A DNA stretch of 64,000 bases from Aliirhizobium wenxiniae. GTDB lineage: Bacteria; Pseudomonadota; Alphaproteobacteria; Rhizobiales; Rhizobiaceae. The stretch is taken from contig NZ_JAEUAN010000001.1 of the NCBI RefSeq assembly GCF_019511445.1, positions 186,001 through 250,000 on the forward strand, read 5' to 3'. Of the stretch, positions 34,083 through 43,404 are shown piece by piece (positions within the stretch are counted from its first letter, which is position 1; each line of letters starts with the position of its first letter). Under the pieces are notes generated by a model, which searched no databases, had not been told where the DNA came from, and was given only the letters and a program-made list of their open reading frames with translations. The translations under genes and the position numbers were made by a program.

Positions 34083-36419
34083 TTATAGAGCCTTCATCCG
34101 CTCCACCGCCATCAGAACCCGCTCCGGTGTCGCAGGCGCATCGAGGCGTGGGCAGACGGCGTAATCGGCGACGCTTGCGACCGCCATGGAGATCGCTTCG
34201 AGAACCGAAATCGCCAGCATGAAGGGCGGTTCACCGACTGCCTTTGAGCGGCCGATCGTCGGTTCGGCGTTTTCCGACCATTCGGCGAGCTTCACATTGA
34301 AAATTTTCGGCCGGTCGGAGGCGAGGGGGATCTTGTAGGTGGAGGGCGCATGGGTGCGCAGGCGTCCCTTCGCGTCCCACCACAGTTCTTCCGTCGTCAG
34401 CCAGCCCATGCCCTGCACGAAGGCGCCTTCGATCTGGCCGATGTCCAGCGCCGGGTTGAGCGACTTTCCGACGTCGTGCAGGATATCGGTGCGCTCGACG
34501 ATATATTCGCCGGTCAGCGTGTCGATCGAGACTTCCGAGACGGCAGCGCCATAGGCGAAATAATAGAAGGGATGGCCGCGACCGGCTTTGCGGTCCCAGT
34601 GGATTTTCGGCGTCTTGTAGAAGCCGGCGGCAGAGAGTTGCACCCGGTCGAAATAGGCGGCCTTGATGAAGGTGTCGAAGGGCACGATCTCGCTGCCGAT
34701 CCTTATCCGGTTCGGCAGGAACTCGATCCTGTCGCGATTGACCTGCCACTGGCGGGCGGCAAACTCGATCAGTCTTTCCTTGATCTGGCGGCAGGCGTCA
34801 TAGGCGGCCATGCCGTTCAGGTCCGAGCCGGAGGAAGCGGCTGTTGCCGACGTGTTCGGCACCTTGCCGGTCGTCGTCGCGGTGATCTTCACCCGGTCGA
34901 TATCGACCTGGAAACAATCGGCTACGACCTGCGCCACCTTGGTATAAAGACCCTGACCCATTTCTGTGCCGCCGTGGTTCAGATGGATCGAACCGTCCGA
35001 ATAGACATGCACCAGCGCACCTGCCTGATTATAGGCGGTCATGGTGAAGGAGATGCCGAATTTGACCGGCGTCAGCGCGATGCCCTTGCGGATGACCGGG
35101 CTCGTCTCGTTGAATTTGAGGATCGCCTTGCGCCGCTTCTTGTAGTCGGACGAGGCTACAAGCTCATCGACGATGCGGGCAATCACATTGTCATGGATAT
35201 CCTGATGATAGGGCGTCACCGTGCGGCCCGATCCGCGCTGGCCGTAAAAGTTCAGTTTTCGCACATCGAGCGGATCTTTTCCCACGGCATAGGCGATTTC
35301 CTCGATGATGCGTTCAGCCCCGAGCAGGCCCTGCGGCCCGCCGAAACCGCGGAAAGCGGTGTTGGAGACGGTGTGGGTCTTCAAAGGTTGCGAGGTCAGG
35401 CGCACATGCGGATAATAATAGCTACTGTCGGCATGGAAGAGGGCGCGGTCGGTGACCGGACCGGAGAGATCGGCGGAATAACCGCAACGCGCGGCATAGG
35501 TCGCATCGACCGCGTGGATCCTGCCTTTTTCGTCGAAGGCGACATCGTAGTCGACGCGAAAATCGTGCCGCTTGCCGGTTACGACCATATCCTCGTCGCG
35601 GTCGGGGCGGAATTTTACCGCCCGTTTCAGCTTCTTCGCAGCGACGGCGGCGAGCGCTGCAAACTGGTTGCTCTGGGTTTCCTTGCCGCCGAAACCGCCG
35701 CCCATGCGCCGGGTTTTGACTTCCACCGCGTGATTGGGAATACCCAGCACATGCGCCACCATGTGCTGCACCTCGCTCGGATGCTGGGTGGAGGACCACA
35801 CGGTGACGTCCTCGTCCTCACCTGGGATGGCGAATGCGATGTGACTTTCGAGATAGAAATGTTCCTGGCCGCCGATATTCATCGAGGCCTGAATGCGAAG
35901 CGGCGGTTTCTCGATCTCGGTTTCCGGTTCGCCGCGCCTGAGCGTCATCGGTTCGGTGACGAGCGGCGCACCGTTTTCCCGTGCGCCGTCGATATCGGTC
36001 CAGTGCGGCAGGTCCGCGTATTCGATCTTGGCAAGCCTTGCCGCACGGCGAGCTTCATCACGCGTCTGCGCAAACACGGCAAAGATCGGCTGGCCGTGGA
36101 ACTGGACGAGATCTGTCGCCAGCAGCGGTTCGTCATGCTTGCCGGTGGAGGCGATGTCGTTTGCACCCGGAATGTCCTCCGCCGTCATTACCCAGACGAC
36201 GCCGGGGGCGGCGCGCACGGCATCGAGATCGACTGAGAGGATTTTCGCATGCGCCCGGTCGGCTAGGCCAAGCCCGCCATGCAGGGTGCCTGCGGGTTCG
36301 GGAATATCATCGATATATTCGGCAGTTCCGGTGACGTGCTTATGCGCTGAATCATGTCTCAGCGACACATGCATCGGGCCGTCGATGACGGGTTTCATCT
36401 CGAAGGAGGTCTTGTCCAT
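34083..36419 (-). CDS. xdhB: Xanthine dehydrogenase molybdopterin-binding subunit
   Basis: 778 residues from MDKTSFEMKPVIDGPMHVS, with AGGAGG upstream. The molybdopterin domains carry VKTRRMGGGFGGKETQSNQ, AFRGFGGPQG (substrate Arg region), GGTEMGQGLYTKVAQV and the catalytic Glu in SKAVGEPPFML near the C-terminus. It oxidises hypoxanthine and xanthine to urate using the Mo centre, passing electrons to the XdhA Fe-S clusters. The frame continues upstream through the intergenic repeat to overlap xdhA, but that part is not conserved protein. Follows xdhA by 178 bases. Confidence 0.95.
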   Translation of the reverse strand: MDKTSFEMKPVIDGPMHVSLRHDSAHKHVTGTAEYIDDIPEPAGTLHGGLGLADRAHAKILSVDLDAVRAAPGVVWVMTAEDIPGANDIASTGKHDEPLLATDLVQFHGQPIFAVFAQTRDEARRAARLAKIEYADLPHWTDIDGARENGAPLVTEPMTLRRGEPETEIEKPPLRIQASMNIGGQEHFYLESHIAFAIPGEDEDVTVWSSTQHPSEVQHMVAHVLGIPNHAVEVKTRRMGGGFGGKETQSNQFAALAAVAAKKLKRAVKFRPDRDEDMVVTGKRHDFRVDYDVAFDEKGRIHAVDATYAARCGYSADLSGPVTDRALFHADSSYYYPHVRLTSQPLKTHTVSNTAFRGFGGPQGLLGAERIIEEIAYAVGKDPLDVRKLNFYGQRGSGRTVTPYHQDIHDNVIARIVDELVASSDYKKRRKAILKFNETSPVIRKGIALTPVKFGISFTMTAYNQAGALVHVYSDGSIHLNHGGTEMGQGLYTKVAQVVADCFQVDIDRVKITATTTGKVPNTSATAASSGSDLNGMAAYDACRQIKERLIEFAARQWQVNRDRIEFLPNRIRIGSEIVPFDTFIKAAYFDRVQLSAAGFYKTPKIHWDRKAGRGHPFYYFAYGAAVSEVSIDTLTGEYIVERTDILHDVGKSLNPALDIGQIEGAFVQGMGWLTTEELWWDAKGRLRTHAPSTYKIPLASDRPKIFNVKLAEWSENAEPTIGRSKAVGEPPFMLAISVLEAISMAVASVADYAVCPRLDAPATPERVLMAVERMKAL

Positions 36420-36449
36420 CAGAGGCTGCCTCCTATCGAGAAGAGAAAG

Positions 36450-36580
36450 TCCCCTCCCAAACCCTCCCCACAAGGGGGAGGGCTTAACCAAGCCCGTCCG
36501 CCGAGCTTCAATCGAGGCAAGCGGGGACAGCATGTTTTCTCCCCCCTTGTGGGGGAGATGGCCGGCAGGCCAGAGGGGGT
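36450..36580. repeat. Rhizobial palindromic intergenic repeat inside the xdhA-xdhB gap
   Basis: Two GC-rich hairpins are arranged head to head: CCCTCCCC-ACAAG-GGGAGGG at 36462-36482 and TCTCCCCC-cTTGT-GGGGGAGA at 36538-36558, and the two are reverse complements of each other. The flanks add GGCCGGCAGGCC and runs of C. It resembles the RIME-type elements scattered through Rhizobium and Agrobacterium genomes (family known; this copy identified by eye). It may affect mRNA stability between the two subunit genes. Confidence 0.75.
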
Positions 36581-36597
36581 GTTGCAGAGGCTTCTCA

Positions 36598-38070
36598 TCA
36601 CACTTCCTCCATCTCGAACCGCTGCAATTGCGCCGGCGCACCAGCCGTCTCCAGGAAGAAGCGGATGAGCAGGTTTTTGGCCGTCAGGCTGCGATACTGG
36701 GCACTTGCCCGCCAGTCGGTCAGCGGCTGGTAATCCTGATCGAAAGCCTCGCGAGCGGCGGCGATCGTCTCCCATCGCCAGGGTTTGCCGATCAGCGCCT
36801 GTTCGACATTCGCCGCACGTTTCGGGGTTGCAGCCATGCCGCCGAAGGCGATGCGGATAGTTTCCACATGGCCGTCCATGTCGAGCGTCAGGTTGAAGGC
36901 GCCGCAGAGGGCTGAAATATCCTCGTCGCGGCGTTTGGAAATCTTGTAGACGGCGAAGTGGCTGTCCTCCGGCGGCTTCGGTACGAAGATCTTTTCGACG
37001 AATTCTCCGGCCATTCGGTCCTGCTTTCCATAGGCCAGAAAGTAGTTTTCGAGCGGCATGGTGCGGCGGCCGGAATGGGAGCGCAGCGTCAGCGTTGCGC
37101 CCAGCGCGATCAGCGGCGGCGGCGTGTCGCCGATCGGCGAGCCGTTGGCGATATTGCCGCCGATCGTGCCGGCATTCCTCACCTGCTGGCCGCCGATGCG
37201 GTCGATCAGCCCGCCGAAAGCCGGGATGACGGCTTCGAGGAAACCATGCGCCTCGGAATAGCTCACGCCGGCACCGATGGTGATGCCGCTTGGCTCGATG
37301 GTGATGGTCTGCAGCTCGGGAAGATGATTGATGAAGATGACGGGGTCGAGCTTGCGCATCTGCTTCGTCACCCACAGGCCGACATCGGTCGCGCCGGCGA
37401 CGATGGTTGCCTGTGGTTCGTCTGCGAGAGATTCGGCAAAAGCCTCGAGCGATGCCGGGACGATCGAGCGCGCGCCGTCCTTTTCGATGACGACGGTTTC
37501 CATGGCCGATCGGATCGACCAGAGCTTTGCCATGATTTCGGTGCGGTCACGTTCCAGAGGGTCGAAGAGCGAACTCGGCCGCGCCTTCGCCACCTGTTCG
37601 GCGGCTTTGACGATCGGCTCATAGCCGGTGCAGCGACAGAGATTGCCCTGCAGCGCGCTTTCGATTTCGGCCCGGCTCGGATTTTCGTTGGAAAGCCACA
37701 GGCCGTAAAGCGACATGACGAAGCCCGGCGTGCAGAAGCCGCATTGCGAGCCATGACAGTCCACCATCGCCTGCTGTACCGGATGCAGCGTTCCGTCCGA
37801 TGCCGCCAGATGCTCGATCGTCACGATATGGGTGCCGTGCATGGAGCCCAAGAGCCGGATACAGGCATTGACGCTTTCGTAGCGCAGACCGGTTTCCGTC
37901 AGCCGGCCGACAAGCACCGTGCAGGCACCGCAGTCGCCTTCGGCGCATCCCTCCTTCGTCCCCGTCAACCGCCGCGTCAGGCGGAGATGATCCAGAAGCG
38001 TGCCCGTCGGTGAAAAATCTCCAAGGGTCACGTCCTCGCCGTTGAGGATGAAGCGGATGGCTGAATTCAT
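36598..38070 (-). CDS. xdhA: Xanthine dehydrogenase small subunit (2Fe-2S and FAD)
   Basis: 490 residues. First 160: two 2Fe-2S domains with EGCAEGDCGACT, GSQCGFCTPGF and LCRCTGYEPI. Then the FAD domain with IVAGATDVGLWVTKQ and GTIGGNIANGSPIGD near residues 215 and 305. It passes electrons from XdhB to NAD through Fe-S clusters and FAD. AAGGAGACCG precedes its ATG. It follows bdhA by 81 bases on the same strand; a bdhA-xdhA2-xdhB2 operon is documented in Sinorhizobium meliloti. Confidence 0.95.
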   Translation of the reverse strand: MNSAIRFILNGEDVTLGDFSPTGTLLDHLRLTRRLTGTKEGCAEGDCGACTVLVGRLTETGLRYESVNACIRLLGSMHGTHIVTIEHLAASDGTLHPVQQAMVDCHGSQCGFCTPGFVMSLYGLWLSNENPSRAEIESALQGNLCRCTGYEPIVKAAEQVAKARPSSLFDPLERDRTEIMAKLWSIRSAMETVVIEKDGARSIVPASLEAFAESLADEPQATIVAGATDVGLWVTKQMRKLDPVIFINHLPELQTITIEPSGITIGAGVSYSEAHGFLEAVIPAFGGLIDRIGGQQVRNAGTIGGNIANGSPIGDTPPPLIALGATLTLRSHSGRRTMPLENYFLAYGKQDRMAGEFVEKIFVPKPPEDSHFAVYKISKRRDEDISALCGAFNLTLDMDGHVETIRIAFGGMAATPKRAANVEQALIGKPWRWETIAAAREAFDQDYQPLTDWRASAQYRSLTAKNLLIRFFLETAGAPAQLQRFEMEEV

Positions 38071-38151
38071 CGGTCTCCTTCGTCCGCCGTTGCCGGCTCC
38101 CAGTCAAAGAATCACCCGGCCGCCATTTTGGCTTGTCGCGGGCCGTATACC

Positions 38152-38928
38152 TTACTGCGCCGTCCAGCCGCCGTCGATGGAGATATGCGTGCCGGTGATG
38201 CTGCGTGCCGCATCGCTGGCGAGATAGATCGCGGCGGCGGCCACTTCGTCTATGCCGACGAACTCCTTGGTGGCCTGCAGGCGCAGCATGACCTCGTCCT
38301 TGACCTTTTCGACGCTGATGCCCTTTTCGCGCGCCTGATCGGGGATCTGCCTTTCGACCAGCGGCGTCAGCACGAAGCCGGGGCAGATCGCGTTGACGGT
38401 GATGTTCTCCTGCGCAAGCTCCAGCGCTGCCGTCTTGGTCAGGCCCATGATGCCGTGCTTGGCCGCGACATAGGCCGACTTGAAGGGAGAGGCGACGAGG
38501 CCGTGGGCTGAGGCGACATTGATGATCCGGCCTTTGCCAGCGGCCCTCATCAGCGGGATTGCGTGGCGCATCGTGTGGAAGGCCGATGTCAGGAGGATGG
38601 CGATCAGCTGATCCCATTTTTCCGGCGGGAATTCCTCGACCCTTGCCACATGCTGGATGCCGGCATTGTTGATGAGAATATCGACCGTGCCGAACCTGTC
38701 GCGGGCGGTCGCGATGAGGTCTTCGATATCGGACGGTTTCGTCATGTCGGCCGGATGATAAAGTACCGTGCCGGAGCCGGCGGCATCAAGCGAGGCGCGG
38801 ATCGCCTCGATCTCTTGCCTATCACCGAAACCGTTGATGATCACATTGTCCCCCTCGGCCGCGAATGCCTTCGCGATGCCGAGGCCGATCCCGCTGGTGG
38901 AGCCGGTAACGACCACGGATCTGTTCAT
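38152..38928 (-). CDS. bdhA: D-3-hydroxybutyrate dehydrogenase
   Basis: 258 residues, SDR fold. VTGSTSGIGLGIAKAF at the N-terminus, NNAGIQHVARVEEFP near residue 90, catalytic Ser in NVASAHGL and Tyr/Lys in YVAAKHG near 155, and ICPGFVLTPLVERQIPDQA, a stretch diagnostic of BdhA. Reduces acetoacetate or oxidises 3-hydroxybutyrate in polyhydroxybutyrate turnover. GGGAGGAACAGC gives a strong ribosome site. First gene of the apparent bdhA-xdhA-xdhB operon. Confidence 0.94.
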   Translation of the reverse strand: MNRSVVVTGSTSGIGLGIAKAFAAEGDNVIINGFGDRQEIEAIRASLDAAGSGTVLYHPADMTKPSDIEDLIATARDRFGTVDILINNAGIQHVARVEEFPPEKWDQLIAILLTSAFHTMRHAIPLMRAAGKGRIINVASAHGLVASPFKSAYVAAKHGIMGLTKTAALELAQENITVNAICPGFVLTPLVERQIPDQAREKGISVEKVKDEVMLRLQATKEFVGIDEVAAAAIYLASDAARSITGTHISIDGGWTAQ

Positions 38929-39038
38929 GCTGTTCCTCCCAAGAACGCTTATGGCGCAGTGTTCTCCCTCACCGCAGCGTGAACGTTATGCGCAAAGTTG
39001 CTAATCTGGCAACGGTCAGTTGCCAGACGGGGAGGGCT

Positions 39039-39989
39039 TCAGAGGATATGCGTGCCGTTGACCGGGGATGGGGTCTTGACGGGCGCGAGTGTTGCGGATG
39101 CAATTGCCTCGTCGGTATTACTGTCATGGGCGCGCCTGATACAGTTGCGGCCATCACGCTTGGCTTCGTAGAGGGCGAAGTCTGCGCGCAGCAGCATGTC
39201 GGGCAGGCGGTCTCCGGAGCCGGCGGCGCAGATGCCGAAGCTCGCCGTCATCCGCCCTTGTCGCAGCGGCGGCACGGTGGTCGCAGCCAAGGTCGTGCGC
39301 AACCGTTCAGCGATTGCTTCCGCCTCGTCGAGGGAGGTACGGGGCAGAAGGATACAGAATTCCTCGCCGCCGATACGGGCTGCCAGATCATAGGAGCGCA
39401 GGCAGGTTCTGACGATTTCCCCTGTTGCCACCAGAACCCGGTCGCCGGTCTCGTGACCGTGTCCGTCATTGATGCCCTTGAACCGGTCGAGGTCCAGCAC
39501 GATGATCGACAACGGCTCTCCCTGCCGTTCGGCGCGCGCCAGCTCTTCGGCCGCGCGTTCGTTAAGCCAGCGACGGTTTCCGAGGCCGGTTAAGAGGTCG
39601 GTCATGGCCTGATGGCGCAGCTTGGTCATCAGGGCTTCTGTTTCTGCGACCATATCCGTCACAGTCGCTGCCAGAAGGCCGATCTCATCCTTGCTGGTCA
39701 CCTGGATGCGCACCGGTGTGCCGTTCGCACGGTAATTCTTAATGGCATATGCCAACTGGCGTAAGGGGCGAATCATCCACCAAAGGCTCAAGAGACATAT
39801 GGTCGTTCCGGCCACGGTTGCGCCAAGAAGCAGAAGCAGGACAGGCTCGGCCTTGGCCGCGTATCCTCCCGCCAGATAGACGATGAATACCAGGAGCGGC
39901 ACATGGACGGATACGAAGCAGATTGCGAAGACCTTGATGGTAAGGGAGGTTTGCACCATCCGGGTCAGCCTCGAAGACATCGGAATCAT
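39039..39989 (-). CDS. Membrane-bound HAMP-GGDEF diguanylate cyclase
   Basis: 316 residues. GGAGGA upstream sets the ATG at 39989. Two membrane segments at about 15-40 and 50-72 enclose almost no periplasmic loop, then a HAMP-like linker (IRPLRQLAYAIKNYRANG) and the GGDEF domain: DLLTGLGNRRWLNERAAEEL, LDRFKGINDGHGHETGD and GGEEF. RSYD five residues ahead is an I-site. Likely an active, product-inhibited cyclase anchored in the membrane. It lies upstream of bdhA in the same direction with 110 bases between. Confidence 0.9.
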   Translation of the reverse strand: MIPMSSRLTRMVQTSLTIKVFAICFVSVHVPLLVFIVYLAGGYAAKAEPVLLLLLGATVAGTTICLLSLWWMIRPLRQLAYAIKNYRANGTPVRIQVTSKDEIGLLAATVTDMVAETEALMTKLRHQAMTDLLTGLGNRRWLNERAAEELARAERQGEPLSIIVLDLDRFKGINDGHGHETGDRVLVATGEIVRTCLRSYDLAARIGGEEFCILLPRTSLDEAEAIAERLRTTLAATTVPPLRQGRMTASFGICAAGSGDRLPDMLLRADFALYEAKRDGRNCIRRAHDSNTDEAIASATLAPVKTPSPVNGTHIL

Positions 39990-40249
39990 TCCGAGCTTTC
40001 CTCCTCTGGAAATTGGATTCGAGTGCAAGCTAGAAACCCGCCTTTGAAGTTCAAGTTAACCAAATCGTTAAAATGCAATCATTCACAGTCCTTGTTTTAT
40101 TGTGATACATGATCGGCATTTCTGTAAATGAAAGGAACTGTGGGCCGGCGGATTAACCATAGGTCAAGAACTTGATTTAATTTCGTATCAGGTCATTTTC
40201 GCACCATGTTGGGTCAGTATTCATGGGCCGCAGTAACGAGGGGGAGCAG

Positions 40250-41491
40250 ATGCTTCTAATCCGGCGGATCATGGCGTTCGTGTTCATGGCAGGCGCCTTT
40301 CTTTCAATCGGCCGCACGGCAGAGGCCGGCTATGCGCATTACATCTACGATGTGCAGAGCGGAAAGGTTCTGGCGTCCCAGAATGCCGAGACCCTCAATC
40401 ACCCGGCTTCGCTGACCAAGATGATGACGCTCTACCTCACCTTCGAGGCATTGCGCACCGGCCGCATTCGCTGGGACGACAAGATCGTGATGACCCGCAA
40501 TGCGGCGTCGAAAATTCCCTTCAAGCTCGGCGTGCCTGCGGGCCAGACGATCACCGTGCGCGAGGCGGTTTATGGCATGGCGATCCGCTCCGCCAATGAC
40601 GCTGCCGCCGCCATGGGCGATCATCTTGGCGGTTCCGAACAGCGTTTCGGCGTGCTGATGACGAAAAAGGCGCGCCAGCTCGGCATGCGCAACACCGTGT
40701 TCCGCAATGCATCCGGTCTTCCCGACAAGGCGCAGATCACGACTGCGCGCGACATGGCGGTGATGGCGATGTCGCTGATCCGCGACTATCCTCGGGAATA
40801 CAAGATCTTTTCGCAGCGCTCCTTCAGCTTTCGCGGGCGCACGATCAAGGGGCATAACAACCTGATGTATCGCTATCCGGGCATGGATGGGATCAAGACG
40901 GGCTTCGTCAACGCTTCGGGATATAATCTTGCCAGTGCGGTGGTGATCAACGGGCGGCGTTATATCGGTGTCGTGCTCGGCGGCAAGACGGCGCGCCAGC
41001 GCGATAACCGCATGGCCGAACTGCTCGATCAGGCCGTTCCGGGTAGCGGTCTGTCCGGCGTGGCTGTTGCAACTTCGGGCCAGCAGAAACGCCCGGGCGA
41101 GGGCGTTGCCGCATTCGCATCCAATGCACCGATCCCGCGGCCGCGAACGGAGACCATTATCGGCGGAACAAGGGCGAGCGTTGCGAGCGTGACGCCTTAT
41201 GCAACTGTTCCGCAGGCTGCACCGGTGCAGAATATGATCCAGCAGGGTGGGCCGCTTTGGGATATTCAGATCGCTGCCGCAGGAAGCCAGGCGGCGGCCA
41301 CGGGTGCGCTTAATTCCGCCCTGCCGCTGCTTGCCGATTTCGGCCAGATCGCCCCGAGCGTTCAGGGATCAAGCTCGGGTGGCCGTGAAATCTTTCGCGC
41401 ACGTTTGACGGGGTTTGCCGATCGTGACAGTGCGACGAAGGCATGCTCTTTGTTGCAGACGCGATCGATCGACTGCTTCGTCGTGCGCTAA
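40250..41491 (+). CDS. Exported D-alanyl-D-alanine carboxypeptidase (penicillin-binding protein)
   Basis: 413 residues with a signal peptide (IMAFVFMAGAFLSIGRTAEA). The three serine-peptidase motifs are intact: SLTK (Ser54, Lys57), SAN (114-116) and KTG (216-218). The first 260 residues form the DacA-like domain; the C-terminal 150 are low-complexity with a final region (FRARLTGFADRDSATKACSLLQTRSIDCFVVR) like a SPOR peptidoglycan-binding domain. It trims pentapeptide side chains in the periplasm. GGGGGAG lies just before the chosen ATG; an earlier one at 40223 is in frame. Convergent with the SH3 gene. Confidence 0.92.
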   Translation: MLLIRRIMAFVFMAGAFLSIGRTAEAGYAHYIYDVQSGKVLASQNAETLNHPASLTKMMTLYLTFEALRTGRIRWDDKIVMTRNAASKIPFKLGVPAGQTITVREAVYGMAIRSANDAAAAMGDHLGGSEQRFGVLMTKKARQLGMRNTVFRNASGLPDKAQITTARDMAVMAMSLIRDYPREYKIFSQRSFSFRGRTIKGHNNLMYRYPGMDGIKTGFVNASGYNLASAVVINGRRYIGVVLGGKTARQRDNRMAELLDQAVPGSGLSGVAVATSGQQKRPGEGVAAFASNAPIPRPRTETIIGGTRASVASVTPYATVPQAAPVQNMIQQGGPLWDIQIAAAGSQAAATGALNSALPLLADFGQIAPSVQGSSSGGREIFRARLTGFADRDSATKACSLLQTRSIDCFVVR

Positions 41492-41494
41492 ACG

Positions 41495-42088
41495 TCATTC
41501 CACGCGTTCGTGCGGGTAGACGCCCCATAGATCCGCTTGGGAGACGTAACCTGACAGGCGGCGGGTCTGCAGGGACACGTTGCACCAGGAGCCATCGCAG
41601 TTGCTGATATTCAGCCGCACCGACGGAGCGAGTTTTGCAATGACCGCTGCCGATGAGCGGGGTTCGTTGTGCAGCCTGACCGACTTTGCCATCCAGGGGC
41701 CGACGACTGCCGTGCGCCGACCGGACAGGAGAGGGGCGAACATCCAGCCGCTGGTTCCGTCCGCATCCCTGACCTGTCGCCAGTTGCCGAATTCCTCGAT
41801 GATTTCGAGTGGCAATCCACGCGCCGAATAGACCCAGTTCGTCGCATAGTCGGTCGATGGGCCGACGCGCATATGGGCGTTGGCGGACTTGATGGAAACA
41901 AAGCGGGGGACAGGATACCCCGTCACCCTGCCGGTCCTGAAGCCGGCGCCAAGGCTGGCGGCGGCGCTTGCCGACTGGATTTTAGCCGACTGGTCTTCGC
42001 TGGCTTCTATCCGGGCTGCGAGCGGCAGGCCGAGCGCAGCCGCGAGCATGACGGCGACGAAGCGTTGCCGAGTTCTTGTCCGTGTCAT
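41495..42088 (-). CDS. Exported protein with two bacterial SH3 domains
   Basis: 197 residues with a signal peptide (VAVMLAAALGLPLAARIEA). Two SH3b-type repeats: SIKSANAHMRVGPSTDYAT to GWMFAPLL, and KSVRLHNEPRSSAAVIAKL to GYVSQADLWGVYP. Such domains bind cell-wall peptides, so the protein is probably a periplasmic peptidoglycan-associated factor. Next to a D,D-carboxypeptidase on the opposite strand and an IalB-like protein on the same one. Function not proven. Confidence 0.83.
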   Translation of the reverse strand: MTRTRTRQRFVAVMLAAALGLPLAARIEASEDQSAKIQSASAAASLGAGFRTGRVTGYPVPRFVSIKSANAHMRVGPSTDYATNWVYSARGLPLEIIEEFGNWRQVRDADGTSGWMFAPLLSGRRTAVVGPWMAKSVRLHNEPRSSAAVIAKLAPSVRLNISNCDGSWCNVSLQTRRLSGYVSQADLWGVYPHERVE

Positions 42089-42131
42089 CTCAGGATGCGG
42101 CTCCGTTTCGCTGCTGCTCAGGCTGCTGAGA

Positions 42132-42626
42132 TCAGCGGCACTTGCTCACTTCCTGCAGCGCGGCAGTCACTCCGCTCAGCGAATAGGTGTAGTTGGTGTT
42201 CGTGCCACGGCCGGAGGTCGCCTGTACCGTCATCCGGCTGCCGCCGCGCATTGCGCTTACCAGCGCCGGCTCGCGGCTCTGGTCACGCACCCAGGCGGTG
42301 TTTTCGCGCGGTGCAAGATCGAACTGCTGATTATCGACGGCAACCTTGACATCGGAGCCCTGCCTCAAGGCGTAACCCATGATCGCCTGGGGCATATAGG
42401 CCTGGCCCTGCGGCGAGATCAGGAAGAAATTATCGCCGTGATTGACGCTTGCAGGCGCGGAGCTGGTTGGAACGGAAAGGGCATAGCAGCTCTTTTGGCC
42501 ATTATTGCTGTAGGAATAAACGCCCCACGCTTCGAACTGCTTGATCCGGGTGGGCTGCTGTGCTGTGGCGGCGGCAGCCGAGACGAGGGTGAGGGCGAGT
42601 GCAAGAGCTGCAGATTTGGTGCGCAT
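42132..42626 (-). CDS. Invasion-associated locus B (IalB)-family exported protein
   Basis: 164 residues from an ATG behind GGAGATATC; the frame is open to 42689. Signal peptide (ALALALTLVSAAAATAQQ) then FEAWGVYSY in place of the usual DW..C segment, CYALSVPTSS and FFLISPQGQAYMPQAIMGY, typical of the IalB family first described in Bartonella. The role in free-living rhizobia is unclear and may be envelope integrity. Conserved pair of cysteines near residues 45 and 162 could form a disulfide. Confidence 0.82.
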   Translation of the reverse strand: MRTKSAALALALTLVSAAAATAQQPTRIKQFEAWGVYSYSNNGQKSCYALSVPTSSAPASVNHGDNFFLISPQGQAYMPQAIMGYALRQGSDVKVAVDNQQFDLAPRENTAWVRDQSREPALVSAMRGGSRMTVQATSGRGTNTNYTYSLSGVTAALQEVSKCR

Positions 42627-42873
42627 GATATCTCCACAAAAAACGCGAACAGACCCGGGAGATGGGCCTTGAGCAAACTGAAAGGCCATAGAAGGCCGGC
42701 ACAGTTAGCGAGAGGTTAATTTGTGTGTCAATTCGATGATGGCGACAGTCACAAAGGGGTGACTGCGGTTTGAGTGGATGGCTGCAATATCCTGTTTTTA
42801 ATAGAGAAATTGACGATATCCAGATTGAGGCAGGAATTTCCCAAGCTGCAGGCTCCAGCCATTGTGATGGCAA

Positions 42874-43404
42874 TCAGGAGCCTTTGACATAGGCCGTGAA
42901 ACGCGGACGGGTGAATGCGTTTTCCGAATAGGTAACGGTGCCAAAACCGAAAAGTGCCGCGAGCGCGGTATATTGCGTTACGCCCTCGACGAAGATCACG
43001 GAGTCGCCGGAAGGGATTGTCGGCAAAGACGTCGCATCCAGCTTCTGCTCCGCGAGCAAAGCCGTGGTTCCCGCCTTTTTGGTCCAATCGACCGTGTATT
43101 TTCCATCTTTCCAGATGACGCTTGTCACGCGCAGGGCGTTGGGCATGGACTTGTCTGCCTGCAGCGCGGCAAAGGCGCCATAGGTCTTGCCGAAAAGGGC
43201 GTCATCCATCGTCATCTGGCGCGCGACGATATCGGCCACGATGCCATTGGCCTCGACGATGCGGTTATAGGAGCGCAGCAAATCGTAAAGTGTGGCGCCA
43301 CCGAGAAACAGAAGCACGATGATCGGAACGGTCAGGGCGAATTCGATGCCGGATGTGCCGGCCGTGTTCGACAGGAGACGCTTGGCGGGAGACTGTCTGG
43401 TCAT
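42874..43404 (-). CDS. TadE-family pseudopilin-like protein (second)
   Basis: 176 residues. NTAGTSGIEFALTVPIIVLLFLGG is a TadE-type type IVb prepilin signal: short basic leader, Gly, then a hydrophobic helix with the Glu at position +5. The rest is an extracytoplasmic domain rich in small polar residues. The ATG at 43404 overlaps the stop of the preceding gene (ATGA). Part of a three-gene cluster with a vWA protein; no Tad ATPase, secretin or prepilin peptidase is present in the window, so it must use a distant Tad machine. Confidence 0.85.
   Translation of the reverse strand: MTRQSPAKRLLSNTAGTSGIEFALTVPIIVLLFLGGATLYDLLRSYNRIVEANGIVADIVARQMTMDDALFGKTYGAFAALQADKSMPNALRVTSVIWKDGKYTVDWTKKAGTTALLAEQKLDATSLPTIPSGDSVIFVEGVTQYTALAALFGFGTVTYSENAFTRPRFTAYVKGS

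Noticed and set aside
34350..36236. 628-codon open frame antisense to xdhB
   Set aside because: The opposite strand has all molybdopterin motifs of XdhB; this frame shows none of a known protein.
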